Positions 35,595-47,465 of a DNA stretch of 64,000 nucleotides are shown here, in pieces. Origin of the DNA: Lepus europaeus (taxonomy: Eukaryota; Chordata; Mammalia; Lagomorpha; Leporidae); contig NC_084829.1 in assembly GCF_033115175.1 (NCBI RefSeq), positions 132,714,996-132,778,995 on the forward strand. The letters are read 5' to 3'. How positions within the stretch are numbered: the first letter of the stretch is position 1; each line of letters opens with the position of its first letter. A model generated the notes under the pieces. It made no database searches and was not told the DNA's origin. It saw nothing but the letters and a program-made list of their open reading frames with translations. Made by a program: the position numbers and the translations under genes.

Positions 35595-35921
35595 AAGAGA
35601 ATTCTTTTCAGGCACCTTCAGACACATGAGTTAATCTGTGCCATTTCTTGCTTCACATATTTTACATGTGCTTATTCATTTGGAAACACAACACATTGTT
35701 ATTATTGCTTTAGATCTGTCTCCTACTGTACATGGACAATACCCTAAAGGAGGAGTTATTTCTTCCTATTGCTTTTCAAGAATGTGACAGAAATATATGC
35801 CTAATGAAAAATGTGAATAATAAGTACATGGATTAATTTTCTTCATTACAATTACATATATGGACTTATATTCAATGAGCCTTAGGATTTCTGAAGTATT
35901 TTTTGCCTTGTTGCTGATCTT

Positions 35922-36266
35922 TTTTTTTTTTTTTTTTTTGACAGGCAGAGTGGACAGTGAGAGAGAGACAGAGAGAAAGGTCTTCCTTTTTGCCATTGGT
36001 TCACCCTCCAGTGGCCACCACGGTAGGCGCGCTGCGGCCGCGGCACCGCGCTGATCCGATGGTAGGAGCCAGGTGCTTCTCCTGGTCTCCCATGGGGTGC
36101 AGGGCCCAAGAACTTGGGCCATCCTCCACTGCACTCCCTGGCCACAGCAGAGAGCTGGCCTGGAAGAGGGGCAACCGGGACAGGATCGGTGCCCCGACCG
36201 GGACTAGAACCCGGTGTGCCGGCGCCGCAAGGCAGAGGATTAGCCTAGTGAGCCACGGCGCCAGCA
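35922..36266 (-). mobile_element. C-SINE, young GC-rich subfamily, reverse
   Basis: Poly-T start, then TTTGACAGGCAGAGTGGACA and an intact GC-rich head. The 17-bp target GCCTTGTTGCTGATCTT is perfect at 35905-35921 and 36267-36283. CpG sites are well kept (GCGGCCGCGGCACCGCG near 36033), which points to a recent insertion. Confidence 0.93.
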
Positions 36267-36297
36267 GCCTTGTTGCTGATCTTAAAAAGAAAGTTGT

Positions 36298-36612
36298 CAG
36301 GGACAGGCCTTCGTGTACAGTGGTTTAAGTCACTGCTTGGGATGCCCACAATCTACATCAGAGTGCCTGAATTTGAGTTCTGCCCCAATTTCTGGTCCAG
36401 CTTTTTACTAATGTGTGCCCTGGGAGACAGCAGGTGGTATTTCAACTATTTAGGTCTCTGTCCCCCACATGGAGTTCCTGACTCCTGGCTTTGTCCTGAT
36501 ATAGCCCCAGCTGTTGTGAGCATTTGAGGAGTGAACTAGCAGATGCATGATCTCTCTCTCTATTTCTCTCTGTGTGTCATTCTGCCTTTCAAATAAATAA
36601 ATAAACATTACA
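36298..36612 (+). mobile_element. Older SINE, forward
   Basis: From GACAGGCCTTCGTGTACAGT to CCTTTCAAATAAATAAATAA. GTTGTCA on both flanks is the probable target repeat. Confidence 0.8.
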
Positions 36613-36920
36613 AAAAAGGAATGTTGTCAACCTTCACTGTTTTGATTATTTTATATATGGTATGCCCTTTTGTAGAGACCTAGAGATTCAGTTGGCAAAG
36701 AATTTTTCTTTCTAGTAATGAATAATTTTGAATTTAATCAAATACTTTTTCTGCATTTCATCAGATGATCATAAAATTTCAATCTTAATTTGTTAAAATG
36801 GCAAATTACATTAACTGGCTTCCTAATGCTAAAGCAAGCTTCCATTCTTGACATGGAGTCCAGTGATATATCAGCAGCGTTAAATTTCAAGTGGCAATTA
36901 TTAGCTAGAAGTTCCTTCGT
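36613..36920. other. Intergenic, no feature seen
   Basis: Upstream flank of the third TAAR. Nothing recognised. Confidence 0.4.
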
Positions 36921-36923
36921 ACT

Positions 36924-37050
36924 AGTCACACCTTGCACTACAGGGACTCCATCTTAGGTGTTTTTGAGATATAGGATTTGGCTGGGGTTTTGTCATCAAC
37001 TCCTCAGACAGCCTTGGGGACGGGGAGTTACATAAGGTGACATATAAATA
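36924..37050 (+). promoter_or_regulatory. Putative promoter block of the third TAAR
   Basis: 36924-36950 carries the shared block (GTCACACCTTGCACTACAGG, then GACTCC). A TATA-like ACATATAAATA follows at 37040-37050. A candidate 5' splice site is at 37155-37160 (GTAAGA). A strong 3' splice site ends at 37408 (TGCTTGCCTTTCAG), 82 nt before the ATG. Confidence 0.48.
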
Positions 37051-37490
37051 ACAAATCACATCACGTATCAGTAACTGAAAAAGAGGACTATCCCAGACAT
37101 CCAGGCCAGGAAATGAAAGATGATAAACTGCAAGTTAAGAAACCCTTTGTGATTAGTAAGAAGTTTGCAACAGATTTGCCTGAAGTTGAATTCTTATTGG
37201 ATTTAAAATTATTTCCAAACCATATTCTGAAATATAATAATAATGGTAATTAGTAATACTTAATATTTATGGGGATTTAAGCTGAATGCATGATTATTTT
37301 GTAGATTCAAAGGTGAAAATGGATATGGGTATGTGGCAGGGCATGGAGGTAATATTTGGTAACCACATCACGGGTATTGAGTTTAAAGACTCTTTGCTTG
37401 CCTTTCAGGAAGCATAAAAGTGCTTCATGTGAACGGCAGAAGGGCAGAAGTTCTCTGTGCATGTGCCTATATGCTGTGTACAGCATTAGC

Positions 37491-38519
37491 ATGAGCAGCA
37501 ACTCCTCCCTGCCAAGTGCTGGGCAGCTCTGCTTCGACAACGTGAACGGGTCCTGCGTGAAGATGCCCTACTCGCCGGCTCCCCGGGTGCTCCTCTACGC
37601 AGTGTTTGGCTTTGGGGCTATGCTGGCCATCTTTGGGAACCTCCTGGTGATGATCTCAATCCTCCACTTCCGGCAGCTGCACTCTCCCACCAATTTCCTC
37701 ATCGCCTCCCTGGCCGGTGCCGACTTCCTGGTGGGTGCGACCGTGATGCCCTTCAGCATGGTCAGGTCCGTGGAGAGCTGCTGGTATTTTGGGAGAAGTT
37801 TCTGCACTTTGCACAGTTGCTGTGATGTGGCTTTTTGCTACTCTTCTCTTTTCCACTTGTGCTTCATCTCCATCGACAGGTACATTGCTGTCACTGACCC
37901 TTTGGTCTATCCCACCAAGTTCACCGTGTCTGTGTCCGGAATTTGCATTGGCATCTCCTGGATCCTGCCCCTGGTGTACAGCGGGGCTGTGTTCTACACA
38001 GGTGCCCATGACGATGGACTGGAGGACTTATCCAGTGCTGTCAACTGTGTAGGAGGCTGTCAGCCTGTCATAAATCAATTTTGGAGTTTGATATATTTTC
38101 TATTATTTTTCACACCTACTTCTACAATGATAATTCTGTACAGTAATATTTTTCTGGTAGCCAGACAGCAGGCTAAAAAAATTGAAAATAGTAGTGGCCA
38201 AGCACAGTTAATATCAGGGGCTTACAAAGCCAGGGTGGCTAAGAGAGAGAGAAAAGCAGCTAAAACCCTTGGTATCACAGTGGTAGCATTCTTGGTGTCA
38301 TGGCTACCATATATAATTGATTTATTAGTTGATTCCTTTTGGGGTTTTATAACACCTTCCTATGTCTATGAGATATTTTGCTGGTTTGGTTATTATAGTT
38401 CTGCTCTAAATCCTTTGATTTATGCTTTATTTTATCCTTGGTTTAGGAGAGCAATAAAGCTTATGATAACTGGCCAGCTATTAAAAGATAGTTCATTAAC
38501 TATAAAGTCATCTTCTTAA
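37491..38519 (+). CDS. Trace amine-associated receptor, TAAR6/TAAR7-like
   Basis: A 342-residue olfactory amine receptor in the syntenic TAAR7 slot between TAAR8 and TAAR6. The start [20 protein letters not shown] is chosen by homology. An in-frame ATG 45 codons upstream lies before the likely splice site and encodes no TAAR-like sequence. N50, D78, D112 (3.32) and DRY 129-131 are present. Residues 1 to about 185 are nearly identical to the TAAR6 at 57423, with about ten substitutions. The rest diverges strongly ([40 protein letters not shown]). TM5 has Tyr202 where TAAR6/8 have Asp. The fingerprint reads SSALNPLIY, with Ser303 in place of the usual Asn. Likely a TAAR6-converted member of a TAAR7-like lineage. 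Orthology is unsettled. Confidence 0.9.
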   Translation: MSSNSSLPSAGQLCFDNVNGSCVKMPYSPAPRVLLYAVFGFGAMLAIFGNLLVMISILHFRQLHSPTNFLIASLAGADFLVGATVMPFSMVRSVESCWYFGRSFCTLHSCCDVAFCYSSLFHLCFISIDRYIAVTDPLVYPTKFTVSVSGICIGISWILPLVYSGAVFYTGAHDDGLEDLSSAVNCVGGCQPVINQFWSLIYFLLFFTPTSTMIILYSNIFLVARQQAKKIENSSGQAQLISGAYKARVAKRERKAAKTLGITVVAFLVSWLPYIIDLLVDSFWGFITPSYVYEIFCWFGYYSSALNPLIYALFYPWFRRAIKLMITGQLLKDSSLTIKSSS

Positions 38520-40020
38520 TCATTCCACTAGAGAAGTAGGGAATTTTACAAAGAAAAAATTAAAAAGGGTAATAAATACATAAGATGCAAAATTAATTCA
38601 AGTGTTCGTAAATGTGATAAAACGAAGTCCTGAAGAGTTCCAGAAACAAGAATTTGCAAGCTCACCAAGAGATACTAGATAGGAAGGCTTTTATAGAAAG
38701 TGAAGTTTAGACACCTCAAGTCTTATTAGTGAAGACACCTGGTTTGTATCCTAAGCCATCCTAACATGAAGTGGGAGTTATCTGATGTCTTCTCAGATGC
38801 TTCATATTGTGAATATCTGAATTACAGACTGAAAATCCAAAAATAGGAGTATGACAGGGATCCTGTGGGAGTGCTGGCTGAGATCTGAAAGCCATAGATG
38901 ATTTCAGAAATAGCAAGACTGTGAAGGTATGTGTTTGGAAGGGTTCTATGCGCGGGTTTTAGTACATGTGCAAATACTGGGTGACTAGCAAGTGAAGTTA
39001 AAGAAGCAAACAAGATCAAAGTGAGTCATTTAGTGTCGCTGGAAGAAAAGCACTTGGTAAGAGAAGGAGCATGGAAAGATATTTTTAACATCTCTGTTCT
39101 TTGACTTGACATCTCTTTAAAAACTTGATCATTCCAAGCAATAGAGAGAAAGGTGAGTTCAGCACATCAGTACCAGCTATAGCAGCAGAGACCTGTGCCC
39201 GGAGCACATACATTGGTCCCGGACTTCAATTCACACCAAGGTTGGAAGGAGTACTTCCTTCCTGGGAGGGGAATGGTGCTGAATCTGCTTCTTCTGGCTG
39301 AGGGAATGTATTTCTCCAGAGACCCCACAAAGAGCACTCACAGCTACTGATACGAAGCCCAAGCACCCTGAAGCTGGATTGCCACCATGAGAAAAAAAAG
39401 TGCAAATGCTAGGCTTACTGAGATTTATTACTTGACCCAGTGGATGCAAGCCCAAAAGCAAATTTAAGTGATTTCAAAAAGAGAAATTATGGTTATAGTA
39501 ATTATGGGGCTTGGTAGCTGAGATTTATACTTGTCACCAAATGTATATTTGTCCTCTTCACTCCCACACACTTCCCTCTGCAGAAATCCAAACTGTTTGC
39601 CATGATTAAAGTGGGTATGATCAGTCTTAACCCTGTGTATACTGCTCCTCCCTCACCCTGCTCTCTACGCGGTGCTTGTCCTGCAGGAATTCAATACTCC
39701 TTGTCCATCTGGATGATGCTCTACATCTTGTCATCTCCAAGAACTTGGCACACACTTTCTTCACTTTCTGGGTATCTATTCTCTGTTTTTACCTTCAATT
39801 TGTCTCCTGAACTGACTAGACCCAATCTAATGTTACCTTGTTGCCAAGTTTTTCCCATGCATACTTTGATAACATTAATTACTATGTTATGTCATTTTTA
39901 TCATTGCAGTATCTATTTGTGTATGTATCTCTCTTAGCAATCAACATATTCTTGTTCTGACTTGTTCACATTTTGGACTCACATACCAAAGTTAGAGAAA
40001 TAAAATAGAATAATGAATAT
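38520..40020. other. Downstream flank, no gene seen
   Basis: Contains an AATAAA near 38570 that could end the receptor transcript. The remaining sequence, including 39170-39460, shows no recognisable gene or repeat. Confidence 0.4.
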
Positions 40021-40024
40021 GAAC

Positions 40025-40345
40025 AAGCATTTGTTTTGGCAGTTAGGATGTCACTTGGGATGCCCGTATCCTGTTAGCAGAATTCCTGGGTGTGAGACTG
40101 AGCTCTGGTCTTGATTCATGCTTCCTACTGATGCAGACCCTGGGAGGTAGCAGTATTGGTACAAGTGGTTGGGTCCCTTATAACTAAGTGGGAGACCTGG
40201 GTTGAATTCCTGGTTCCCAGCTTTGGCCGTAGTCCCAGGTTGTTGTGGGCATTTGGGGAAATGAACCACTGGATGGTACTACTCCTTCTCTCTCTCTCTC
40301 TACTTCTTATTTAAATAAATAAATAACAAATAGATAAATAAATTT
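40025..40345 (+). mobile_element. Older SINE, forward
   Basis: GGCAGTTAGGATGTCACTTG to an A/T-rich tail of AAATAAATAAATAAC type. Diverged older family. Confidence 0.78.
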
Positions 40346-43050
40346 AATTTAATAATTTAAATAATTAGTTTAATGAAATAAATTAAATTGAAAAGAAATA
40401 TATACTCTGTGAAAGACATTGTTCAGGAAATTAAAATATATTATGGATGAGATTTTGTTTATTAAAGAATTTTGTTAAGACAAAGTCAATCAACTAGGAG
40501 GGAAGGAAATAGAATGACTTAGTGTAGGTTTCCCAAAAGCTGACACCAAGATAAAAATCCCAGTGAATGAAATTTATTTAGGAAGTGTAGGAAATAATAG
40601 CACGGGTGTGGGAAATTGAGACACGGATGTAGAAGCAGCCAGAGATAAGTTCTACCACTGTGGGGTGACAGAAGTTAATCCTACAGGGGAAACAGGCAAC
40701 CGGCAACCAGCAAAGTGCTCACCTTACAGTCACCCCACCTACTTGGTAATGGAGCTAGAGGATTTACACAACTCCTTTCATTCATTCTTTAAGGGCAGCT
40801 GCCAAGAACTATCAACTCTGCAGATCTAACCACCTACATTGTGGATTGTAAAATCAGCTCTAGAGGAAAGAGAAAGACCTCAAGCAGAAAAAATTGAGAT
40901 GCTGACAGTTAGAAATGAAGCCAGTGTGCGCTGGTGCAGTAAGAGTGAGAGAGTGAGTGTGAGACACTGACAACTCCTGTTACAAGGAGTAAGCTGAATG
41001 AATAACCTAGTAAAAACTGTATTGACAAGGTTCAAAAAAGACTGTGAACAGAAGGGTAATGGTGAGCTCACAGCATGGAACATCACTAGTCAGAAAGGCA
41101 GAAGTTATCAGTGGTCTTCAGGACGCATGATATCGGAAATGCGGGACTTGCAAGTTTCATCAGTCTTCACTAGGCTTTCAATGCACTAGGCTTGTGAAAT
41201 CAACCTTGCCCTTTGTCTACTTCTGTTCTCAACAAAGAACCTTCTCATTTTTCATGTGTTTCCCAGTTACAGTGCTTGCAGGCAGCATTATTTGGGAAAT
41301 TGAAAAGGGAAATCTTTCCTGTTTGACTTTTTTCTCCGTGGAAAAGAAGGGACAGATGTGGTGCAGAGGCTTTGGCCACTGAGCATAGGTACTGGATGTA
41401 GAAGATTACCAGGATGACGAGGAACAGAGCTTGGAAGAGAAGCAAATGAGCCAGAAGCCAAACTGAGCCTTGTAATTAGGGAAAGGAAACAGTCAATGAT
41501 GCCAGGTCCAAGGCAGGAAAACATGTGACTCCATCTAATCAGAGATTTGGGAGTGGGAATGGGCTCAGTACTTGTATCTATGAAGAAACAATGTATTAGG
41601 ATTAGGAGATTTAGAAAATTGACTACGTATTAAACCTATTACTGGGATTACTGACAATCATTTGAAGAATTTAAACACTGTAAATAAATGAGACTAACTT
41701 ACATTTGGCTTCTTCCTGGCTCCTGATTTGGATTTCTTTAATTAATTGAAAGGATTAATTCAAAGAAACATGATACCTAGAATTTTCCTTTATCCAACAG
41801 ATACTCAACATTAGCACTGTTTACAATCCAGCTTTAGAGATCTATGTTGGATTTTAATGTATGTAAAGTATCACAGAATTTAAAATACTAATATGTAAGT
41901 GAATATTTGAAGTATCATAGTATTCATATTATTAAAATATAAAAATATTTTAGGTGTTCTGAACACACCCAAAAAAAGATAAGTAAGGAAGATAATAGAT
42001 GTTAAATTACTGACGTACAGTTATCATTTAACTATGGACATGTATATTAAAACATCATGTTTTCCCTCCTAAACTTAAACAATAAAAAACCCAATAAATA
42101 AAAACTCTTGAAAATCTAAAAGAAAATCTCTCCAATAGTAAAATGAACAATTCACAACTAAAGGCAAAACTTACCACACTGCAGCTATGAGTCTGAAAAT
42201 ATGTTCATTCCCTTTGTAGTCCAATAAAGATTACTTAAAAGATTTTTTTTGTTCTGTAAAGTTGAAAATCATTAAAAAATAATAGTATGTTGTGTTGTCT
42301 ATACTACAGAGAATAAGGATGTTCACTTGCATCATTAAATTTAAAGCTATTTTAAATATTCTTATATATGTTTCAAAAAGGGAAAAAATTCAAATATAAG
42401 CTATACTTCAATATAAAATCCGTTTTAAAAAACATTTAGAAGTCATTTATCAGAAAAAATTTTTCGAAGTCTAAAATAATTTGTATTCTAGAGTTCTAAG
42501 AGGAAAAGGAAATTGGTCAGAGGTAAAATACCATTTGTTAGAAGCTCTCATTCTGAAGATTCTAACATTTCATTTCTTTGGTATCTTTTCAGTAGTTCTC
42601 ATTAAAAACAAACAAACAGACCTTAGAAGGAACTACTTTTTGTTTGCATTTGCTCTTTCCTTATGAATTTCCATGAGCAAAACACCTTGTGCTTTTCTCC
42701 CTCACTTTTACAAATTAAAATCATTAAAACTAAACCTGCAACAATCTAGGTATTGATATATGATTCTGTGCTTTACATTTTTTAACACAAATCAATGTTC
42801 AGTGATATACTTATTTGAAAGAGTTTTAATGACAGCTACACAGAAGCCATTAATAAACAGTTTTCACAAAAATGAAAAGATAATCTCCAACAATTGATAA
42901 GGACAAACATGATGGCTTTCAAATTCTAAAAAGAAGTGTAGATGGACAGGTATCATCTATATTTCATAAAAGATAAAATGTCACCAGCTAACTAGAAGGA
43001 CATAGCTTGTTTTTGACATAAACATAATAACTATTTAAAAGTTTTTTCCC
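40346..43050. other. Long stretch without named features
   Basis: Mostly unique and AT-rich. 40510-40840 may be an ancient repeat that I cannot name. 41720-41770 has clustered homeodomain-type cores (TTAATTAATTGAAAGGATTA). No coding region recognised. It lies between the third TAAR and the TAAR relic. Confidence 0.4.
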
Positions 43051-43052
43051 TG

Positions 43053-43079
43053 TCTCACCTTCATGCACTATGGAGATTC
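43053..43079 (+). promoter_or_regulatory. Relic of the TAAR promoter block
   Basis: TCTCACCTTCATGCACTATG and the following GAGATTC match the shared upstream block with several changes, about 500 bp before the TAAR relic. An A/T-rich GCTAATAAAAG lies about 130 nt downstream. Confidence 0.4.
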
Positions 43080-43539
43080 AGTCTTAAAGGTTTTGTGTTT
43101 TTTGGAGTTACTGAGCTACCTTTCTGAGGGGAAACAGTATTTTAGGCATTATCTTATCTTTGTTAAGTCAGGGGAACAACGCTAATAAAAGATGGCCTTC
43201 AAATCTGAATCACTTAACAGACCATTGCTCTTGGAACACAAACACTTCTCTGATATGAGGAACTAGGCAATCAGACAACTGTTTTCTATTGAAATCAAAA
43301 GTATTTTATGTTATGATGAAAACTGATTGCTTTTGTCTGAGCAAAGAAATAATGTTATGAGATGAGATGAATCATTTCCTAAACACACAAATAATGTTGT
43401 GCACATAAAAAGAGAAGGGAGCTGAATGCACTGGTAATTATTGACATATTTATATGCTGTTTTAAGGGACTATTAAAAACTGGAATGACATGTTTGCCCA
43501 TAGAGAATGGCAATCTTATCAGGAATCCAAATGGAGGAT

Positions 43540-44090
43540 CCTGGGTGGTGATCTGATCCCTTCCAGGACTGTACAACTGTGCTATGAGAAGTTGAATGGC
43601 CCCTGTGTCAAAACCACTTACTCGGCCGGCGCCGTGGCTCAATAGGCTAATCCTCCGCCTAGCAGCGCCGGCACACCAGGTTCTAGTCCCGGTCGGGGCA
43701 CCGATCCTGTCCCGGTTGCCCCTCTTCCAGGCCAGCTCTCTGCTGTGGCCAAGGAGTGCAGTGGAGGATAGCCCAAGTCCTTGGGACCTGCACCCCATGG
43801 GAGACCAGGAGAAGCACCTGGCTCCTGCCATCGAATCAGCGCGGTGGAGGGTGAACCAACGGCAAAAGAAAGACCTTTCTCTCTGTCTCTCTCTCTACTG
43901 TCCACTCTGCCTGTCAAAAATAAAAAATAAATAAAAATAAATAAAAAAAATAAAACAATAAAAACCACTTACTCTCCAACCACCACCTGCTTCTGTACAC
44001 AATGTTAAGCTTAGGGATTGTGCTGGCAGTATTGGTAAATCTGGTGATGATTTCAATTCTTCATTTTAAGCAGCTGCACTTTCCAAAAAT
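43540..44090 (+). pseudogene. TAAR pseudogene, 5' fragment split by a SINE
   Basis: Before the SINE the frame reads VQLCYEKLNGPCVKTTYS, the TAAR N-terminus. After it, LLYTMLSLGIVLAVL and then MISILHFKQLH gives TM1 and intracellular loop 1. A frameshift lies just after the SINE (near 43985), a codon is lost near the GNLL motif, and the coding match stops near 44090, before TM2. Everything from TM2 to the C-terminus is missing. It is closest to the TAAR6/7/8 group. It is a duplication relic, not a retrocopy, because the upstream block is retained. Confidence 0.88.
43624..43960 (+). mobile_element. C-SINE, young GC-rich subfamily, inside the TAAR pseudogene
   Basis: Head GGCCGGCGCCGTGGCTCAAT to a tail CTGTCAAAAATAAAAAATAA. 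The 14-bp target AAAACCACTTACTC (TAAR codons) is perfect at 43610-43623 and 43961-43974. Confidence 0.93.
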
Positions 44091-44129
44091 GCATTTCTCA
44101 GGAGAATGTCCCCTCTTGTTCATCTTTAT

Positions 44130-44205
44130 GTCTTCAATATGAAACTTCTACTGTACATGGAACAAAATGTACATAGTACATAAATGTTTTCTGAATGAAT
44201 AATTG
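44130..44205 (+). mobile_element. Possible L2/MIR 3' end
   Basis: The pattern TACATAAATGTTTTCTGAAT with the following GAATAA resembles the usual L2 or MIR3 end. Short and diverged. Confidence 0.4.
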
Positions 44206-44334
44206 TGCATTTTCTTTAAATAGAATTTCTTTAATGAGTGCCTTTAAGAATGTACACAGTCATGTTAAGTAAATATAGTTTGGTATGGATCATTCTTTAT
44301 GTAACAAGATATTTACCAAAACTGAACTTTTATG

Positions 44335-44460
44335 AGAACATTTCAAAAATTCATGTAAAATGGAATTAAAAGATGGTTTTTTTTTTTTTTGTGAACCTGG
44401 ACATATCCATATTGTGGCATATGAATGTGAGCATTCACAGAAATGAGTTCTCTTCAAATT
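44335..44460. mobile_element. Mariner-like MITE, partial
   Basis: TTCAAAAATTCATGTAAAAT and GGAATTAAAAGATGG match one arm of the MITE at 17342. GAATGTGAGCATTCACAG and TTCTCTTCAAATT form the other end. Confidence 0.5.
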
Positions 44461-45110
44461 GTCCTCTAGAAAGACCCTCTCTCTCTCTAATTATGTGACA
44501 TTGGTTTTTGAACTCCAGGGATGGAAAAATTTTTAAAGCAAGAATGTTATATTTTCCCAATGTTATATATTTGCCTCCCCTACCAGACTTTAAACTGTGA
44601 TGGTAGATTCAGAAAGCATTCAAACTAAATAGACTTGTAGAATGTTATAATCCAAAGCATAATTTTTAAAGTACAAGACATGGCTTAAGTAACTGAGCAA
44701 ATCTTGTGAGTACATGTAGGGAGCTGGCCATGCTCTCGAGGTGTCTGACTGCAGGGCCAGGATTGGGTCTTGCAGTGAGAGTCTGCAGAGTCAACCTATC
44801 TATTCCAACTTCTGGATGGTGCACTCTGCTTTCTAAGCTTTGATTTGACTCAACCTTTCTTGGATCTGGCTTGGCTAGTTTTATAGACTCCTTGCAATGT
44901 GTTGCCTACTGTGTAACAACTATACTTAGTTCTCAATTATCTTTGAATGCTTTTATAGAATTATAGAATTTTAATTGTAATTATAATTTTAACTGGAATT
45001 AGTATTCTGATTGAAAAAGAAATTTACCTTAATTTTAGAATCAGTTCTCCATTGCCTTCTAGGATCTAGCATAATGATGAGAAAGAAATTTGAAGCCAAT
45101 AATATTGTGT
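44461..45110. other. Intergenic, no feature seen
   Basis: No gene or nameable repeat recognised. Confidence 0.4.
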
Positions 45111-45114
45111 TCAT

Positions 45115-45452
45115 TTTTTACAAATTTTTGAGAGACAAAGAGAGAGTCAAAGACAGAGAGGAAGACAAGGAGACAGACAGACATATAGAGCCCCATTTAT
45201 TGGTCCACTCCTCAAATGCCTGTAACAGTTGGACTCGGTGAGGACAGAGCCAGGAGCTAGGGATTTAATACAACTCTCCCACATGGATGATAGGAACTCA
45301 TCTAGTTGAGCCATCACTGCTTCTTTCCAGGTTCTGCATTAGCAGGCAACTGGAATCAGAAGCTAGTTAAGACTCGAACCCAGGGTCTCTAATATGTAAT
45401 GTGGATGTCCCAAATAACATCTCACCTCCTGTGCCAAATGCCTGCCCAGTCT
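45115..45452 (-). mobile_element. Older SINE, reverse
   Basis: AG-rich start, TCTGCATTAGCAGGCAACTG and GACTCGAACCCAGGGTCTCT, ending CAAATGCCTGCCC. Confidence 0.8.
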
Positions 45453-45464
45453 ACCCTGGCATTA

Positions 45465-45807
45465 TTTTTTTTTTTTTTTGACAAGCAGAGTTAGACAGTG
45501 AGAGAGAGTCAGAGAGAAAGGTTTTCCTTTTTCTGTTAGTTCACCCCCCAAGTGGCCACTGCAGCCAGTGTGTTGCCGCTGGCGTGCTGTGCCAATCCAA
45601 AGCCAGGAGCCAGGTGCTTCTACCTGGTCTCCCATGCCAGTGCAGGGCCCAAGGACCTGGGCCATCCTCTGCACTCCTGGGCCACAGCAGAGAGCTGGAC
45701 TGGAAGAGGAGCAACTGGGACAGAATCCGGCGCCCCAACCGGGACTAGAACCCTGCGGTGCTGGCACTGCAGGCGGAAGATTAGCCTAGTGAGCTGCGGT
45801 GCTGGCC
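45465..45807 (-). mobile_element. C-SINE, GC-rich subfamily, reverse
   Basis: Poly-T, TTTGACAAGCAGAGTTAGAC, head ending GCGGTGCTGGCCC. CCTGGCATT on both flanks is the target repeat. Confidence 0.88.
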
Positions 45808-46340
45808 CTAACCTGGCATTTTAATCCATTTGATCCCATCCTTACAATCTTTCAGATATACTTTTGGGGGCATTTCAGTGGGATTTCAGGAGTAAGGAAA
45901 ATAAAACTGTGTGCTCAGTTATCTTCACAGGGCAGGTCTTCACATGGTATATGCCAATTCAACCATTTCAATGGTTATAATGTTGATGTCCTTAAATTGA
46001 TATTTAGAGTATGGTAAATATCTATGGCCCTTAGTGCTCCTGCAGGCCCTGATACTTTCCCCTGCCTCCTCCCTGCATATCTCCAAACCTCTTTGACATC
46101 CCCAAACTGAAAGACCAATGCACAGTAAAGGAAAGCATCCCAGGTACTTATTCTGCCTCTTAGAATATCATCCTTTGTGACTCACCATTGCATCTGTCTT
46201 GCCATACAGTCATTTAGTGTTTGAATTTGAAATCTGAATACTGAATTAAAAATCACTTGGTCACACTTTGAAAAAGACTTAATCAACAGCAAATTTATTT
46301 CTGATCACTTACGCATAGAAAGAGAAAATTTAAAATTAAT
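45808..46340. other. Intergenic, no feature seen
   Basis: No gene or nameable repeat recognised. Confidence 0.4.
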
Positions 46341-46344
46341 TCAG

Positions 46345-46666
46345 GGGGCTGGCACTGTGGTATTGTGGTAAAGTCACTGCCTGCAGTGGTGACAACCCAT
46401 TTGGGCACCACTTTGAGATCCAGCTGCTCCACTTCCCATCCAGCTCTCTGCTATGGCCTGGGAAAGCAGTAGAAGATGGCCCAAGTCCCTGGGCCCCTGA
46501 ATCATGTAGGAACCCTGGAAGAAGCTCCTGGCTTCGGACTGGCACAGCTCCAGCTGTTGTGACCATTTGGGGAGTGAACCAGCAGATGGAAGATCTTTTT
46601 CTCTGTCTCTCTGTCTTTGCCTCTCTGTAACCCTACATTACAAATAAATAAACCAATCTTTAAAAA
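46345..46666 (+). mobile_element. C-SINE, forward
   Basis: GGGGCTGGCACTGTGGTATT to AAACCAATCTTTAAAAA. TTAATTCAG flanks both ends. Confidence 0.87.
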
Positions 46667-47320
46667 GTTAATTCAGAACTACTATGCTATTATATAATTG
46701 ATTATTAATTATTATTCTAAGGAATGACTGATACCTGAATGTGGATAGTACAGTGGCTGCATATTTTTCCCGATATTCAGGAAAAGCATAAGGAAGGGGA
46801 CTCTAGTCCTTATTCCCTCTGCCAAATTAGGAAGTATCAGTCATTGAGCATGAGAATATCATTAGTTATGGAATACGCTGAATGTGGTGCATCACAAACT
46901 TGCTTATTTACCAGTTCTACCAGTTCATCTACTGTTGCATATAAACTTGCTCCACTGACACTCCCTTCTCCATTTCTGTAACAATCTGGGCAGATGTCAT
47001 AGCCATTTCTGGATTTAAATTCCCATTCAAAAGTTCATCCTAGTTTAGATTAAAAATCAGCCTCTGCTTTTGTACCACAATGTAACCCAGGCCCAGGACT
47101 TAGAGCCCTAAAGTAGAGAGGGACATAGTATGAGTGTTCACTCTTCCTTCTGCCCTCCTTTTCTTATTTAGTTCCACTCAGTCTACACGGTAGTGAAGAT
47201 ATAGAATAAGGAGAATGTTGGTCATGGGACAAAAGTTTGTGTCATGTTTTATCATGTTAATTGTGTTGTAGATTGAAGGGCAATGCTTTCAATGTGACAA
47301 CTACACAAATGTATGAGGAT
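46667..47320. other. Intergenic, no feature seen
   Basis: No gene or nameable repeat recognised. Confidence 0.4.
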
Positions 47321-47321
47321 G

Positions 47322-47456
47322 CTCCAAAAAGTTAGTGAAAATTTGGAAATTAAAAGATCAGTTCATTGTAGGTACCAAAAATTTGGAATCCTGGCATAGC
47401 TGTTTTTGTAATATGTGCTTTCTATGAACATTTTGAAAACCCTTCTATGTATGGAT
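47322..47456. mobile_element. Mariner-like MITE, partial
   Basis: GCTCCAAAAAGTTAGTGAAA, GGAAATTAAAAGATCAG and ATGAACATTTTGAAAACCC follow the two arms of the MITE family. Confidence 0.5.
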
Positions 47457-47465
47457 TTCAAATTT

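Noticed and set aside
37356-37490. 45-codon N-terminal extension of the third TAAR
   Set aside because: It precedes a strong splice acceptor at 37408, has no TAAR-like sequence, and the homologous start is at 37491.
37491-38519. Naming the third receptor TAAR7 outright
   Set aside because: Position fits TAAR7, but the first half is TAAR6-like by conversion and the second half is not clearly TAAR7, so a tree is needed.
43624-43700. tRNA-like A and B boxes at SINE heads as tRNA genes
   Set aside because: They are the Pol III promoters of tRNA-derived SINEs, with no complete tRNA fold.
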